From Nocardioides rotundus (GTDB lineage: Bacteria; Actinomycetota; Actinomycetes; Propionibacteriales; Nocardioidaceae), in the NCBI RefSeq assembly GCF_019931675.1, contig NZ_CP082922.1, forward strand, positions 4,024,570 to 4,088,569: a DNA stretch of 64,000 nt, read 5' to 3'. This document shows, piece by piece, positions 23,503-31,560 of the stretch. The position numbers were made by a program, and so were the translations under genes. Numbering within the stretch: position 1 is the first letter of the stretch; each line of letters opens with the position of its first letter. Under the pieces are notes generated by a model. It did no database searches. It was not told the DNA's origin and worked only from the letters and a program-made list of their open reading frames with translations.

Positions 23503-24737
23503 CCGCTAACAACTCCATTCTTCGATGAGCGTTCGAGAAGGTCACCCGCCGCAAAGAAGGCGACCGCGCTGGCGACCGCGATCCCGGCGAGAGCAAGAAA
23601 GGCATAACCGGTCCCGATCACCGGTACCACGGCGGCGATCACCAAGGGACCGGTGACAGCAGGTACGCCGTGGATGAGTCGGACCACGCCGGAGGTGCGA
23701 CCAAACACCTCGTGCGGTACGAACTTGACCACGGTCATCGAGTGAGTCGCACCCGCAGCCCCGTCTAACGCCATCAGCAGTGTGAGGGATCCGACCACGA
23801 TGACGACCGACGACATGGACGCACCGAACAACGCCAACGCTGCGCCAACCGTCACCACTCCGACGACGCGACCAGGATTGAAGACCCGCCGCTCCGAAAC
23901 CCAAAGTGATCCCATCAGCGCTGCTCCGTTGAGAACCGCGATGATGGTTGCCACCGTGGCGGCCGGCACCGTCAGGGAGTCCCTGAGGTGGTAGACGGCA
24001 AGCGTGGGCATCGCGGCCGAACCGACGAACTCGTACGGCAGCAGGATCAACGTAAGCAAACGAAACTGCCGGTGGCCCCAGAACACAACAAACCCCGTCT
24101 TGAATCCGTCGATCACCATGGCCAGCGATGATCCGCCGTCGCCTTGGCGACGCGCAGGGCGCACGCCCGCGAAATACACGAGCACCGGGGCTACATAGGT
24201 GGTGCAGTTCAACCACAGCAGCCCCCCGTAACCCACCACAGGCAACAGCGCGGCGACAACGAGCGGCCCCGCAATCGTCGTGGCAACGAAGAGGCTGGAC
24301 AAGGTGCCCCGGGCGCGCACCGGGCTGCCTGGGAACAATTCGGGAACGCTCGACATCCAACCGACGCGATACACCGAACCTGCCACCTGCAAGATCCCAG
24401 CTAGCGCGAAGAACAGCCCGATCTGGAACTTGTCCGCGGTGACCATCCAAGCCAAAAGGGACGCCGCGACAAGTTGCATACCGAGCCCGCCGACCACAAG
24501 ACGAGCGCTGCCGTACTTGTCGGCTACCGACCCCATCACCGGGCCCAGCAGGAGGGTTCCTGGTGTCAGGGCGGCGGCGATGCCCATCCAGGTGACGGAC
24601 GATGTCTCGGCGTAGATCAACAACGGAATCAGGGCCGCTTCGACGCCGTCGCCGATGTTGTTGAACGTGTTTCCCGCGGCGAACCATCTGAACCGTGGGT
24701 TCAGCCACGGGCTGGGCTCAGACTGCTCAGGGTGCAT
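23499..24737 (-). CDS. MFS transporter (probable exporter of the island product)
   Basis: A 412-residue major facilitator with about 12 hydrophobic segments. It starts WLNPRFRWFAAGNTFNNIGDGVEAALIPLL, which resembles the first helix of enterobactin-exporter-like MFS proteins, and has GPVMGSVADKYGSARLVVGG, a motif A-like loop between helices 2 and 3. I chose ATG 24737 (MHPEQSEPSPW); ATG 24752 (MPQSEMHPEQ) is possible and would overlap the upstream gene by 14 nt. Its place inside the biosynthetic operon points to export or self-protection. Confidence 0.87.
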   Translation of the reverse strand: MHPEQSEPSPWLNPRFRWFAAGNTFNNIGDGVEAALIPLLIYAETSSVTWMGIAAALTPGTLLLGPVMGSVADKYGSARLVVGGLGMQLVAASLLAWMVTADKFQIGLFFALAGILQVAGSVYRVGWMSSVPELFPGSPVRARGTLSSLFVATTIAGPLVVAALLPVVGYGGLLWLNCTTYVAPVLVYFAGVRPARRQGDGGSSLAMVIDGFKTGFVVFWGHRQFRLLTLILLPYEFVGSAAMPTLAVYHLRDSLTVPAATVATIIAVLNGAALMGSLWVSERRVFNPGRVVGVVTVGAALALFGASMSSVVIVVGSLTLLMALDGAAGATHSMTVVKFVPHEVFGRTSGVVRLIHGVPAVTGPLVIAAVVPVIGTGYAFLALAGIAVASAVAFFAAGDLLERSSKNGVVSG

Positions 24738-24738
24738 C

Positions 24739-26640
24739 TCACTTTGCGGCATGGAGTTCCACGTTGAGATCCGCCTGGCCCTGGGCCTTGCCTCCGGAGA
24801 ACCACGACGTGCCCTTGTGGACCGGCGTTCCGTCTGCAGCCAACTCGAAACTGCACACGTATCCGCCGCGGCCACCAATTAGCAGATAATCGTCGCCGCC
24901 AGGCTGCTCAACGAGGGCCAGCGCCTTGGGGAAGTCCGGCAACACGCCTTCGATGACGCCGAGGAATTCGCCCTCTTCCCGGAAGACTCCCAGCTGCGAG
25001 TCGTAGGTGACGACGTACACAAAACCGTTGTGGAAGACGACGTTCTCCGCAGTGTTCGAGAGGGATTCCGAGTAGAAGTGCGTTTGAGTTCCGTCCGTCA
25101 CATCGAACCGCCGGATGCCTCCGGCGCCGGTGGTGACCAGGGAGCCGTCAGAGTGTTGCCACATCCGCTTCGGGTAGTCGCCGACCTCGAAGGACAGCGA
25201 CAGAGACCTGTCTTTGTCCAAGACCACCGTGCCTCCTGCACGAGTGCTAAAGACCAGACCATCTTCGCCGGCGTACGAGCAGGCCCATACCGGCTCTTCG
25301 CCGAATTCGAAGGTCTCGAGCGTCGCTCCGTCCTCCACGCTCAGTTCGTATCCGCCGGAGTTCGCAGCCACGGCCAGCCGCGACTCGTCCGGCGACACGG
25401 CCAGATCATGGAGCAGCCCTCCGGGACGATAGGTCCACACCACTCCGTGATCGTTGTAGCGAGCGACCTCCCCGCTCCTGGTGATCACCAGGCCTCCGCC
25501 CTGGCTCAGCGTGCACACGCGACGACAGAATCCGAGCCCCAGTTCTACGGTTCTCTGCTGCGTCAGCGTGGGAGCCCGTCCACCCGGAGCTGAACTGACC
25601 GCTAGCGCGAGCACGCCCTGGTCGGTCGCGAACTCGAGCACAGACGAGTCATCTCCACTCCAACCGACATCCCACATGCACTGCGGCGTGAAGTCGTGTT
25701 CCGCGAGCACCGCACCGTTGCTCGCCACCTTGGTCAGACACCCGTTCTGGCAGAGAACAATGGCGTCGCCCTCGCTCGTCAGCACCATGTCGGACACCTG
25801 GTGTGAGAAGTCACCGAAGGTACGACTACGCGTGAGCACCGAGGTGGAGTTATCGAACTCTTCGATCACGCCATCAAACCCGGCCGCGACGACCCGGCGG
25901 CCGTCCAGAGAAAACTCGAGGCACTCGATGTCGTCCGAAGCGAACTGCAGTTCCTGATCCACCTCACCCTGCGTCGTCACCGTCACGACGCCGTTCGAGA
26001 CCATCGCGGAGTCTCCGCTGCCCTCGTCTTGAATCACCCAAAAGCGGTCGTGGACTTGGTCATACTGAACCCGGTGCAGGTTCGCATCTTCATCGAGACT
26101 CAGTGTGTGCGGGAAACTTCCGGTCTCGAGGTCGCCCAAGTACAAGTTGCCGTGCTTGTCGGTGAGCGCATCCAGCCGTGGGTGATCGACACAGATCCAC
26201 TCGATGGGCGTGTCCCCGGACGGCGAGGGACGAACATCGATCAGCTCGAAGGTGGCGAGGTCCAGCACCACCAGCTGCATGTACCCGTTGTTGAAGTACA
26301 CCTTGCCATCTGAGACCGCGATCCCACGCGAGATCGTCAGGGAAGGCTCCTCGTCCTCGAGCAGTCGAGACTCGTCGGCCAATGACTGTGTGGGAATCCA
26401 GTGCGTCATATGCAGCGTCTGGGCATTCCAGCGGGCGGCGTTTCCCAATTTGTCGCGGCCGACGATCCACCCGTCTGCTTCGGTGATACAATAGAAGGGG
26501 ACGGGAACTCGGTTCGCGGGCGATGACCGCAGCAGATTCAGATCTTGGTCGATCAGATGAATTCTCCCAGCCGCGTCCGATGCCAAGTAGTTTCCCGATG
26601 GCATACGAATAATCCGGCACAGTCGCTCTCGAACGGACAT
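24739..26640 (-). CDS. Second beta-propeller protein (WD40/quinoprotein-like), family not recognised
   Basis: A 633-residue protein of repeated beta-strand units of the propeller type (for example GNLYLGDLETGSF, RVVAAGFDGVIEEFDNS, SRLAVAANSGGYELSVEDG, YLLIGGRGGYVCSFEL). The canonical WD signature is degenerate. It is probably cytoplasmic; no signal peptide is visible. The ATG at 26640 follows AGAGGA; a GTG one codon earlier is possible. It does not match any Tox protein I know, so it may be a lineage-specific component of this operon. A stable hairpin and a 13-codon open frame lie just upstream. Confidence 0.7.
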   Translation of the reverse strand: MSVRERLCRIIRMPSGNYLASDAAGRIHLIDQDLNLLRSSPANRVPVPFYCITEADGWIVGRDKLGNAARWNAQTLHMTHWIPTQSLADESRLLEDEEPSLTISRGIAVSDGKVYFNNGYMQLVVLDLATFELIDVRPSPSGDTPIEWICVDHPRLDALTDKHGNLYLGDLETGSFPHTLSLDEDANLHRVQYDQVHDRFWVIQDEGSGDSAMVSNGVVTVTTQGEVDQELQFASDDIECLEFSLDGRRVVAAGFDGVIEEFDNSTSVLTRSRTFGDFSHQVSDMVLTSEGDAIVLCQNGCLTKVASNGAVLAEHDFTPQCMWDVGWSGDDSSVLEFATDQGVLALAVSSAPGGRAPTLTQQRTVELGLGFCRRVCTLSQGGGLVITRSGEVARYNDHGVVWTYRPGGLLHDLAVSPDESRLAVAANSGGYELSVEDGATLETFEFGEEPVWACSYAGEDGLVFSTRAGGTVVLDKDRSLSLSFEVGDYPKRMWQHSDGSLVTTGAGGIRRFDVTDGTQTHFYSESLSNTAENVVFHNGFVYVVTYDSQLGVFREEGEFLGVIEGVLPDFPKALALVEQPGGDDYLLIGGRGGYVCSFELAADGTPVHKGTSWFSGGKAQGQADLNVELHAAK

Positions 26641-26682
26641 CACATTTCCTCTGCTGCCGCGGCTGATAGTGGACAGTGGGGC

Positions 26683-26710
26683 GGGTGGCGACGCCGTAGC
26701 GCCGCCACCC
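26683..26710 (-). terminator. Strong intercistronic hairpin after the 13-codon frame
   Basis: gggtggcg at 26683-26690 pairs with cgccaccc at 26703-26710. Inside, three more pairs follow one mismatch around a cgta loop. No T-run follows, so partial termination, attenuation or 3'-end protection of the upstream message is more likely than full termination. Confidence 0.55.
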
Positions 26711-26717
26711 TTGATAT

Positions 26718-26759
26718 TCAGCGGGTCGTGTTCACGAAGCGTCGGTTCGGCTTACGCAT
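26718..26759 (-). CDS. Thirteen-residue open frame MRKPNRRFVNTTR (candidate precursor or leader peptide)
   Basis: ATG at 26759, TGA at 26718-26720. An AAAGGAGGG sequence ends 5 nt before the ATG, the best ribosome-binding site in the operon and fully complementary to the 16S tail. It starts 32 nt after the stop of the flavin-reductase-like gene and is followed 7 nt later by a strong hairpin, then the beta-propeller gene. The peptide is strongly basic (four Arg, one Lys). Two readings fit: a very short precursor peptide for a modified product, or an Arg-rich leader peptide controlling the downstream genes. I cannot decide between them from sequence. Confidence 0.5.
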   Translation of the reverse strand: MRKPNRRFVNTTR

Positions 26760-26791
26760 GACAACCCTCCTTTCCATCGACGGTGGTGGCC

Positions 26792-27574
26792 TTAGTGGCG
26801 CCTGTTACGCTGCTTGCTCACGCTCGCGAACCCGGGCTCGAGCCCATCTCGCGACACACACACACGGCGTACTCGCGACGCAACCTCTTCTGGAAGGCGG
26901 ATCGCAATCTCCAAGTCGCCGTACTCGTTGGCCTCCGCGGAGGTCTGGTGAAGGAGGGAGTTCTCTTCGTCGATGAGCGACACGTCGTACGGCTTATCCG
27001 ACGACACCTCAGGTGACGCAACAGCGCCAATCAGAATGCCTTCGTCGGGCCAATGAGTTCCGACAACCACAGACGAACGGGGAACACGTTCGCCCAAAGC
27101 GAACATGGCATCGTGCTTAACGAGCGGGGGAGGTGACTCTTGCTTCCCATGAACGCCCACGACATTCCCAATAACCATCGTGTAGTGGGGTAGTGCAACA
27201 CGCTGGTGAGTCGTGCATTCCAGTGCCATGACCCCGCCCGGAATCCATGGAACCGAGACCGAATCTGATTCTAGGAACTGCAGAGCGTCCGAACTCCCCT
27301 TGTCCAGGTCATGAGCTGAAAAGCTTCCACAGAAGTCTGCGATGTGCGCCTGCGATTGACTGCAAAATGTAAGGGTGAATTCATCCACGTGAGCAACTCG
27401 CTCTGCGGTCCAGTTGCTTTCATGAATCAGGACAGCGACCATCATGGGGTCCTTCGCCACGAAGTAGGACCACTCGGCCGACATCACATTCAGTCGCCGA
27501 TCCACGTGCGTGACGAGCAATCCAACTGTTGACGTGCCACGCTTCCATAGCGGATCGCTAAGCGTCAGATCCAT
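26792..27574 (-). CDS. Flavin-reductase-like domain protein
   Basis: A 260-residue protein with a flavin reductase-like (FMN-binding split barrel) domain over about residues 10-190. Examples are VGLLVTHVDRRLNVMSAEWSYFVAKDPMMVAVLI, VDEFTLTFCSQSQAHIADFCG and LPHYTMVIGNVVGVHG. Such proteins bind FMN and reduce flavins or act in two-component oxygenases; some are metal-free oxidoreductases. The ATG at 27574 follows GGGAG. It is the first gene of the island operon. It does not correspond to a toxoflavin gene I know. An oxidoreductive step or supply of reduced flavin is likely. Confidence 0.78.
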   Translation of the reverse strand: MDLTLSDPLWKRGTSTVGLLVTHVDRRLNVMSAEWSYFVAKDPMMVAVLIHESNWTAERVAHVDEFTLTFCSQSQAHIADFCGSFSAHDLDKGSSDALQFLESDSVSVPWIPGGVMALECTTHQRVALPHYTMVIGNVVGVHGKQESPPPLVKHDAMFALGERVPRSSVVVGTHWPDEGILIGAVASPEVSSDKPYDVSLIDEENSLLHQTSAEANEYGDLEIAIRLPEEVASRVRRVCVSRDGLEPGFASVSKQRNRRH

Positions 27575-27730
27575 ACTGACTCCCAAGATATACGGATCTT
27601 GCCGGATTGGTGCGCAGAAGTTACCACGGACCTGCCCCTCGGTCCAGAGATCGCCGCGGTCAACGTGAGTGGGCCCTTCGACCCCGTGCGGTGCGATGAC
27701 AGATGTGGCACCAACGTGATCGCCTCCAGC

Positions 27731-27786
27731 GTCGTACTCCTCCCCCGGTCGCGCGGCACCGTCTGGCTGGTCACCGGCGCCCGGTG
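27731..27786 (+). repeat. Right copy of the island-flanking direct repeat
   Basis: 56 bp matching 20017-20072 (46 of 56 by eye), with the same 14-mer at its end. In one frame it encodes RSRGTVWLVTGAR, a diverged copy of the MATE C-terminus. It lies 157 bp upstream of the start of the island operon's transcription direction. Confidence 0.6.
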
Positions 27787-27796
27787 GCCTGCCCCG

Positions 27797-28335
27797 GTGA
27801 AGGCTGGTTCGTGGGCGTCCCGGAAGCCGCTGCCGTGGATCGGGATGGGTCTGGTGCTGCTGGTGCCGACCGTTTCGGTGCGCGGGTACGACGTGCTCGC
27901 GAACTGGCTCGGTTGGGTGCTGGTGCTGCTGGGCACGCTGGGTTTGCCGGCGACTGTCCGGTCCCGGGGGCTGCTGGTCGCCCTTGGGGCCTCGCCGGCC
28001 TGGTCGAGGTGGCCCTGTGACCGCCGGCGTGGCGGGCCGCGATCGGGGACGCCGACCCCGCGTTGACCTGGGTGTTGTTGTTGCCCCAGGTGCTCTATTG
28101 CCTGACGCTGAGCTGGCGGCTGGCGGCGATCGCTGAGGGTGGGGCCTCGTCGGCCTTCCGGGTGCTGGGCGCGCTGTTCGTACTCGTCGCGGTGCTGCCG
28201 GTGATCTTCCTCGGCGGCGGGGTGCCGGCGCTGGCGGGGCCGTCGTACGCCCTAGCCGCCCTGTCCCTGATCGCCCTCACCGTGTGCTGCTTCCTGTTCG
28301 GCTCGCGCAGCTGGGCGACCTCTCCCTCCGACTAG
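27797..28335 (+). pseudogene. Disrupted small integral membrane protein gene
   Basis: Two frames together describe one membrane protein of about 180 residues. The first runs from GTG 27797 (PLPWIGMGLVLLVPTVSV, LGWVLVLLGTLGLPATV). The second continues as GLAGLVEVAL, hits a TGA at 28018-28020, and resumes PAWRAAIGDADPALTWVLLL to the stop at 28335 (FRVLGALFVLVAVLPVIFLGGG). A frame change near 27985-27990 and the in-frame TGA disable it. I do not recognise the family. It directly follows the right island repeat, so it is probably the gene once next to the MATE gene. Confidence 0.6.
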
Positions 28336-28437
28336 TCCGACCCGTCGGGCGTCGCCTCCGCGGCGCCCCCTCTTTGAGATAGTTCAGAGACTTTATACGG
28401 GTTGTAACGTTCCAATTTGGTAAGAAGTCTCTGGACT

Positions 28438-28543
28438 ACCCGGAAATTGGGGGACGGCCCAGGAACTCGGGGGGTTGCGGGGGGCACCCGGAAATTGGGG
28501 GACGGCCCGGGCACCTGGAAATTTGGAGGACGGGGGACGGCCC
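28438..28543. repeat. Two to three copies of a 48-bp direct repeat downstream of rplI
   Basis: A 23-nt unit, acccggaaattgggggacgg followed by ccc, occurs at 28438-28460 and 28486-28508. A degenerate third unit is near 28511-28543. The rest of 28336-28580 holds no gene. An AT-richer stretch with arms cagagact (28385-28392) and agtctctg (28426-28433) precedes the repeats. Confidence 0.7.
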
Positions 28544-28580
28544 CGGAACTCGGGAGGCCGGGCAGGCCAGCGCAACACAA

Positions 28581-28610
28581 AGCCGCCGACCCCCGGAGGG
28601 ATCGGCGGCT
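28581..28610 (-). terminator. Terminator hairpin of the rpsF-ssb-rpsR-rplI operon
   Basis: A perfect 9-bp stem, agccgccga with tcggcggct, around an 12-nt loop lies 27 nt after the rplI stop. On the minus strand it is followed by tttgtgttg, a weak T-rich tail. Confidence 0.75.
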
Positions 28611-28636
28611 GAAGTGTGTCCGACTGAGGGGCAGCC

Positions 28637-29083
28637 TCAGTTGGGGATGACGTTGAGCGCCACCGCGGCGGCGACGTCGTCGTGCAGCTTGACCGAGACC
28701 TGGTGCGCGCCGAGCGACTTGATCGGGTTGGTCACCACGATGGTCCGCTTGTCCACGGACTCGCCGGTGGCCTCGGTGAGCGCGGACGCGATCTCCGAGG
28801 GAGTGACCGAGCCGAACAGGCGACCGCCGTCGCCGGCCTTCACCTGGACGTTGACCGGGCTCTGCTCGAGCTTGGCCTTGATCTGCTCGGCGTGCTCGGT
28901 GTCGCGCACGGCGCGGGCGGAGCGGGCGGACTTGATCGCGTCGACCTGCTTCTGGCCGCCGCGGGTCCAACGGACCGCGACGCCGCGGGGCAGCAGGTAG
29001 TTGCGGCCGTAGCCGTCCTTCACCTCGACGATGTCCCCGGCGGAGCCGAGGCCGTCGACCTCCTGGGTCAGGATGAGCTTCAT
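28637..29083 (-). CDS. rplI: 50S ribosomal protein L9
   Basis: A 148-residue L9. It begins [36 protein letters not shown], the family signature of the N-terminal domain, followed by the long connecting helix and the C-terminal rRNA-binding domain ([21 protein letters not shown]). L9 binds 23S rRNA near L1 and affects frame maintenance. It is the last gene of the conserved rpsF-ssb-rpsR-rplI operon, 21 nt after rpsR. Confidence 0.98.
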   Translation of the reverse strand: MKLILTQEVDGLGSAGDIVEVKDGYGRNYLLPRGVAVRWTRGGQKQVDAIKSARSARAVRDTEHAEQIKAKLEQSPVNVQVKAGDGGRLFGSVTPSEIASALTEATGESVDKRTIVVTNPIKSLGAHQVSVKLHDDVAAAVALNVIPN

Positions 29084-29104
29084 GATTCAGACTCTCCTCT
29101 CGCC

Positions 29105-29341
29105 TCAGCGCCCGGTGGACGTGTAGGGCAGCAGGGCGAGCTCGCGCGCGTTCTTCACCGCGGTCGCCACGTCGCGCTGGTGCTGGACGCAGTTGCCGGT
29201 GACCCGACGGGCGCGGATCTTGCCGCGGTCGGAGATGAACTTGCGGAGCAGCGCGGTGTCCTTGTAGTCGACACCGGTCGCCTTCTCCTTGCAGAACTGG
29301 CAAACCTTCTTCTTGGGCTTGCGCATCACTGCCTTGGCCAT
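29105..29341 (-). CDS. rpsR: 30S ribosomal protein S18
   Basis: A 78-residue S18. It has an N-terminal [13 protein letters not shown] with a CxxC pair, typical of zinc-binding paralogues of S18, and a core [29 protein letters not shown]18 pairs with S6 on the small-subunit platform. A 149-bp gap with REP-like repeats separates it from ssb. Confidence 0.97.
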   Translation of the reverse strand: MAKAVMRKPKKKVCQFCKEKATGVDYKDTALLRKFISDRGKIRARRVTGNCVQHQRDVATAVKNARELALLPYTSTGR

Positions 29342-29403
29342 TGTGGTGCTCTCCTATCTGAGCCCGGCTGACGCCGGAATGGTGGCTGGATCGGTTGGAT
29401 GGG

Positions 29404-29487
29404 TGGTGGTCTCGACAAGCTCGACCACCGAGGGGTTTTGCTCGACCACCGAGGGGGTTGTGCTCGACCACCGAGGGGTGGTGGAAG
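29404..29487. repeat. Three REP-like ctcgaccaccgagg elements between ssb and rpsR
   Basis: The first copy (29404-29435) is complete (ggtctcgacaagctcgacca). Two shorter copies follow at about 29438 and 29462. The same family is at 15660 and 43679. The elements lie inside an operon and could fold into hairpins affecting the transcript. Confidence 0.8.
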
Positions 29488-29490
29488 GGA

Positions 29491-30069
29491 TCAGAACGGG
29501 GGCTCGTCGTTGGAACCGCCGCCCACACCCGGAGCGGCCCACGGGTCCTGCCCGCCGCCGCCCTGCTGGGGCTGGCCGCCCCAGCCCTGGTTGCCGCCGG
29601 ACTGCGGGGCCGGGGTCGCCCACGGGTCGTCGGCCGGGACGCCGCCGCCCTGCTGGGACTGGCCGCCGCCGGACTGCTGCCCGTAGCCGCCACCGCCGCC
29701 CTGGCGGGTGGTGCGCTGCACCTTGGCGGTCGCGTAGCGCAGCGAGGGGCCGACCTCGTCGACGTCGATCTCGAAGACGGTCCGCTTCTCGCCCTCGCGG
29801 GTCTCGAACTGGCGCGACTTCAGCCGCCCCTGGACCACGACCCGCATGCCCTTCTGCAGCGACTCGGCGACGTTCTCCGCCGCCTGCCGCCACACCGAGC
29901 AGGTCAGGAACAGCGCCTCGCCGTCCTTCCACTCGTTGGTCTGCCGGTCGAAGGTGCGCGGGGTCGAGGCGATCCGGAAGTTCGCCACGGCCGCCCCGGA
30001 CGGGGTGAAGCGCAGCTCCGGGTCGTCGACGAGATTGCCCACGACGGTGATGACGGTCTCGCCTGCCAT
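29491..30069 (-). CDS. ssb: Single-stranded DNA-binding protein
   Basis: A 192-residue SSB. The N-terminal OB fold (about 1-110) starts [34 protein letters not shown] long Gly/Gln/Pro-rich linker leads to the acidic tip ending NDEPPF, the DnaQ/RecO/PriA-interacting tail. It protects single-stranded DNA during replication and repair. AGGAGG precedes the ATG at 30069. It is the second gene of the rpsF operon. Confidence 0.97.
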   Translation of the reverse strand: MAGETVITVVGNLVDDPELRFTPSGAAVANFRIASTPRTFDRQTNEWKDGEALFLTCSVWRQAAENVAESLQKGMRVVVQGRLKSRQFETREGEKRTVFEIDVDEVGPSLRYATAKVQRTTRQGGGGGYGQQSGGGQSQQGGGVPADDPWATPAPQSGGNQGWGGQPQQGGGGQDPWAAPGVGGGSNDEPPF

Positions 30070-30161
30070 GTCAGGCCTCCTGGTGCTCGGGGTGTTCTGC
30101 TCGGACGTCGGTGGTCATCGTCCCCGAGACCGCCGACAGGCGGAAGGGACGATCCACAGGG

Positions 30162-30449
30162 TCACCAGACGGGGCGAAGCACCTTGGTGCGCAGGATCGA
30201 CTCGTTGAGACCCATCTGCCGGTCGAACTCCTTGACCGTGTCGGGCTCGGCGGTCAGGTTGATGACGGCGTAGACGCCCTCGTTGTTCTTCTTGATCTCA
30301 TAGGCCATGCGGCGACGGCCCCACACGTCGACGGACTCGATGGAGCCGCCATCCTTGCGGATCACGTTGAGGTAGCGGTCCAGCGACTGCTCGACGACGC
30401 GCTCGTCGGTGGACGGGTCGAGGATGACCATGACTTCGTAGGCGCGCAT
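30162..30449 (-). CDS. rpsF: 30S ribosomal protein S6
   Basis: A 95-residue S6. It begins [23 protein letters not shown] and contains the family's [23 protein letters not shown]. Its partner S18 is encoded downstream. I take ATG 30449, which has AAGGAGG upstream; longer readings lack S6 features. First gene of the operon. The divergent dehydratase gene starts 157 bp away. Confidence 0.97.
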   Translation of the reverse strand: MRAYEVMVILDPSTDERVVEQSLDRYLNVIRKDGGSIESVDVWGRRRMAYEIKKNNEGVYAVINLTAEPDTVKEFDRQMGLNESILRTKVLRPVW

Positions 30450-30593
30450 ACGCTGCCTACCTCCTTCGGACTCGGCGGCCACGGACTCTCCGTGGCAGGA
30501 GGACCCGCCGGCGGATGCGCGGCGAGCGACGTACCAGGGTAGCCGCCGGGGAGCGGGCCGACGAAATCCGCGGGGGCGTTCACCGGGGCGGGC

Positions 30594-30599
30594 TACTCT
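30594..30599 (+). promoter_or_regulatory. -10 element TACTCT of a leaderless promoter
   Basis: TACTCT lies 7 nt before GTG 30607 of the dehydratase gene, and no ribosome-binding site is present between them. Confidence 0.5.
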
Positions 30600-30606
30600 C
30601 CTGCGA

Positions 30607-31560
30607 GTGCTCACCCCCGAGGACCTGGCGGCGGCTCGCGCCCGGGTCGCCACGCTGGTCCCGCCCACGCCGGCCATCCGCTGGCCGCTGCTGGAGGAGA
30701 TCACGGGTACGCCGACCTGGGTCAAGCACGAGAACCACACCCCGACCGGCGCGTTCAAGGTGCGCGGCGGGGTCAACTACCTGGCCCGGCTGCGGCGCGA
30801 GCACCCCGACTGCCCGGGCCTGATCTCCGCCACCCGCGGCAACCACGGGCAGAGCCTGGCGCTGGCCGGGCACGCCGCCGGCCTCGGGGTCACCATCGTC
30901 GTCCCGGAGGGGAACTCCCCGGACAAGAACCGGGCCATGCAGGCCCACGGCGCAGAGCTGATCGTGCACGGTCGGGACTACCAGGCGGCGCGGGAGCGCG
31001 CGGAGAAGCTGGCCCGCAAGCGCTCGCTGGTCGTCGTACCCCCCTTCCATCCGTGGCTCGTCGAGGGCGTGGCGACCTACGCCGCGGAGCTGCACGAGCA
31101 GGTGCGCGACCTCGACGTCGTCTACGTCCCCGTCGGCATGGGCAGCGGGATCGCCGCGAACATCGCCGTGCGCGACGTGCTCGGCCTGGACTGCGAGGTC
31201 GTCGGCGTGGTCGCCAAGCGGGCGCCGGCCTACGCCCTCTCCTTCGCCGCACGCGAGCCGGTCTCCACCGAGACCGCCGACACCTTCGTCGACGGCGTCG
31301 CCTGCCGAGTGCCCGACCCGGCCGCGCTGGAGACGATCGTCTGGGGCGCCTCGCGCTTCGTGAAGGTGCCGGAGAAGGGCACCCGCGAGGCGATGCGGAT
31401 CCTCTACGCCACCACCCACAACCTGCCCGAGCCCGCCGGCGCGATCGCGCTCGCCGGGCGGCTGGCCGACCCGCTGGCGGTCAGGGGCCAGCGCGTCGGG
31501 ATCGTGATGACGGGTGGGAACGCGGATTGGTCGGTGCTGCGCGCTGTCATGGAGGAGTGA
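30607..31560 (+). CDS. Threonine/serine dehydratase family PLP enzyme
   Basis: A 317-residue fold-type II PLP enzyme. The Schiff-base Lys51 sits in TGAFKVRGG, then [13 protein letters not shown] (PLP phosphate/Asn contact) and [14 protein letters not shown] (glycine loop). It has no ACT regulatory domain, as in catabolic threonine or serine dehydratases, which deaminate hydroxy-amino acids to 2-oxoacids. Some relatives are racemases or 3-hydroxyaspartate dehydratases. Its stop codon abuts that of the convergent TPP-enzyme gene (TGATCA at 31558-31563). Confidence 0.88.
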   Translation: MLTPEDLAAARARVATLVPPTPAIRWPLLEEITGTPTWVKHENHTPTGAFKVRGGVNYLARLRREHPDCPGLISATRGNHGQSLALAGHAAGLGVTIVVPEGNSPDKNRAMQAHGAELIVHGRDYQAARERAEKLARKRSLVVVPPFHPWLVEGVATYAAELHEQVRDLDVVYVPVGMGSGIAANIAVRDVLGLDCEVVGVVAKRAPAYALSFAAREPVSTETADTFVDGVACRVPDPAALETIVWGASRFVKVPEKGTREAMRILYATTHNLPEPAGAIALAGRLADPLAVRGQRVGIVMTGGNADWSVLRAVMEE

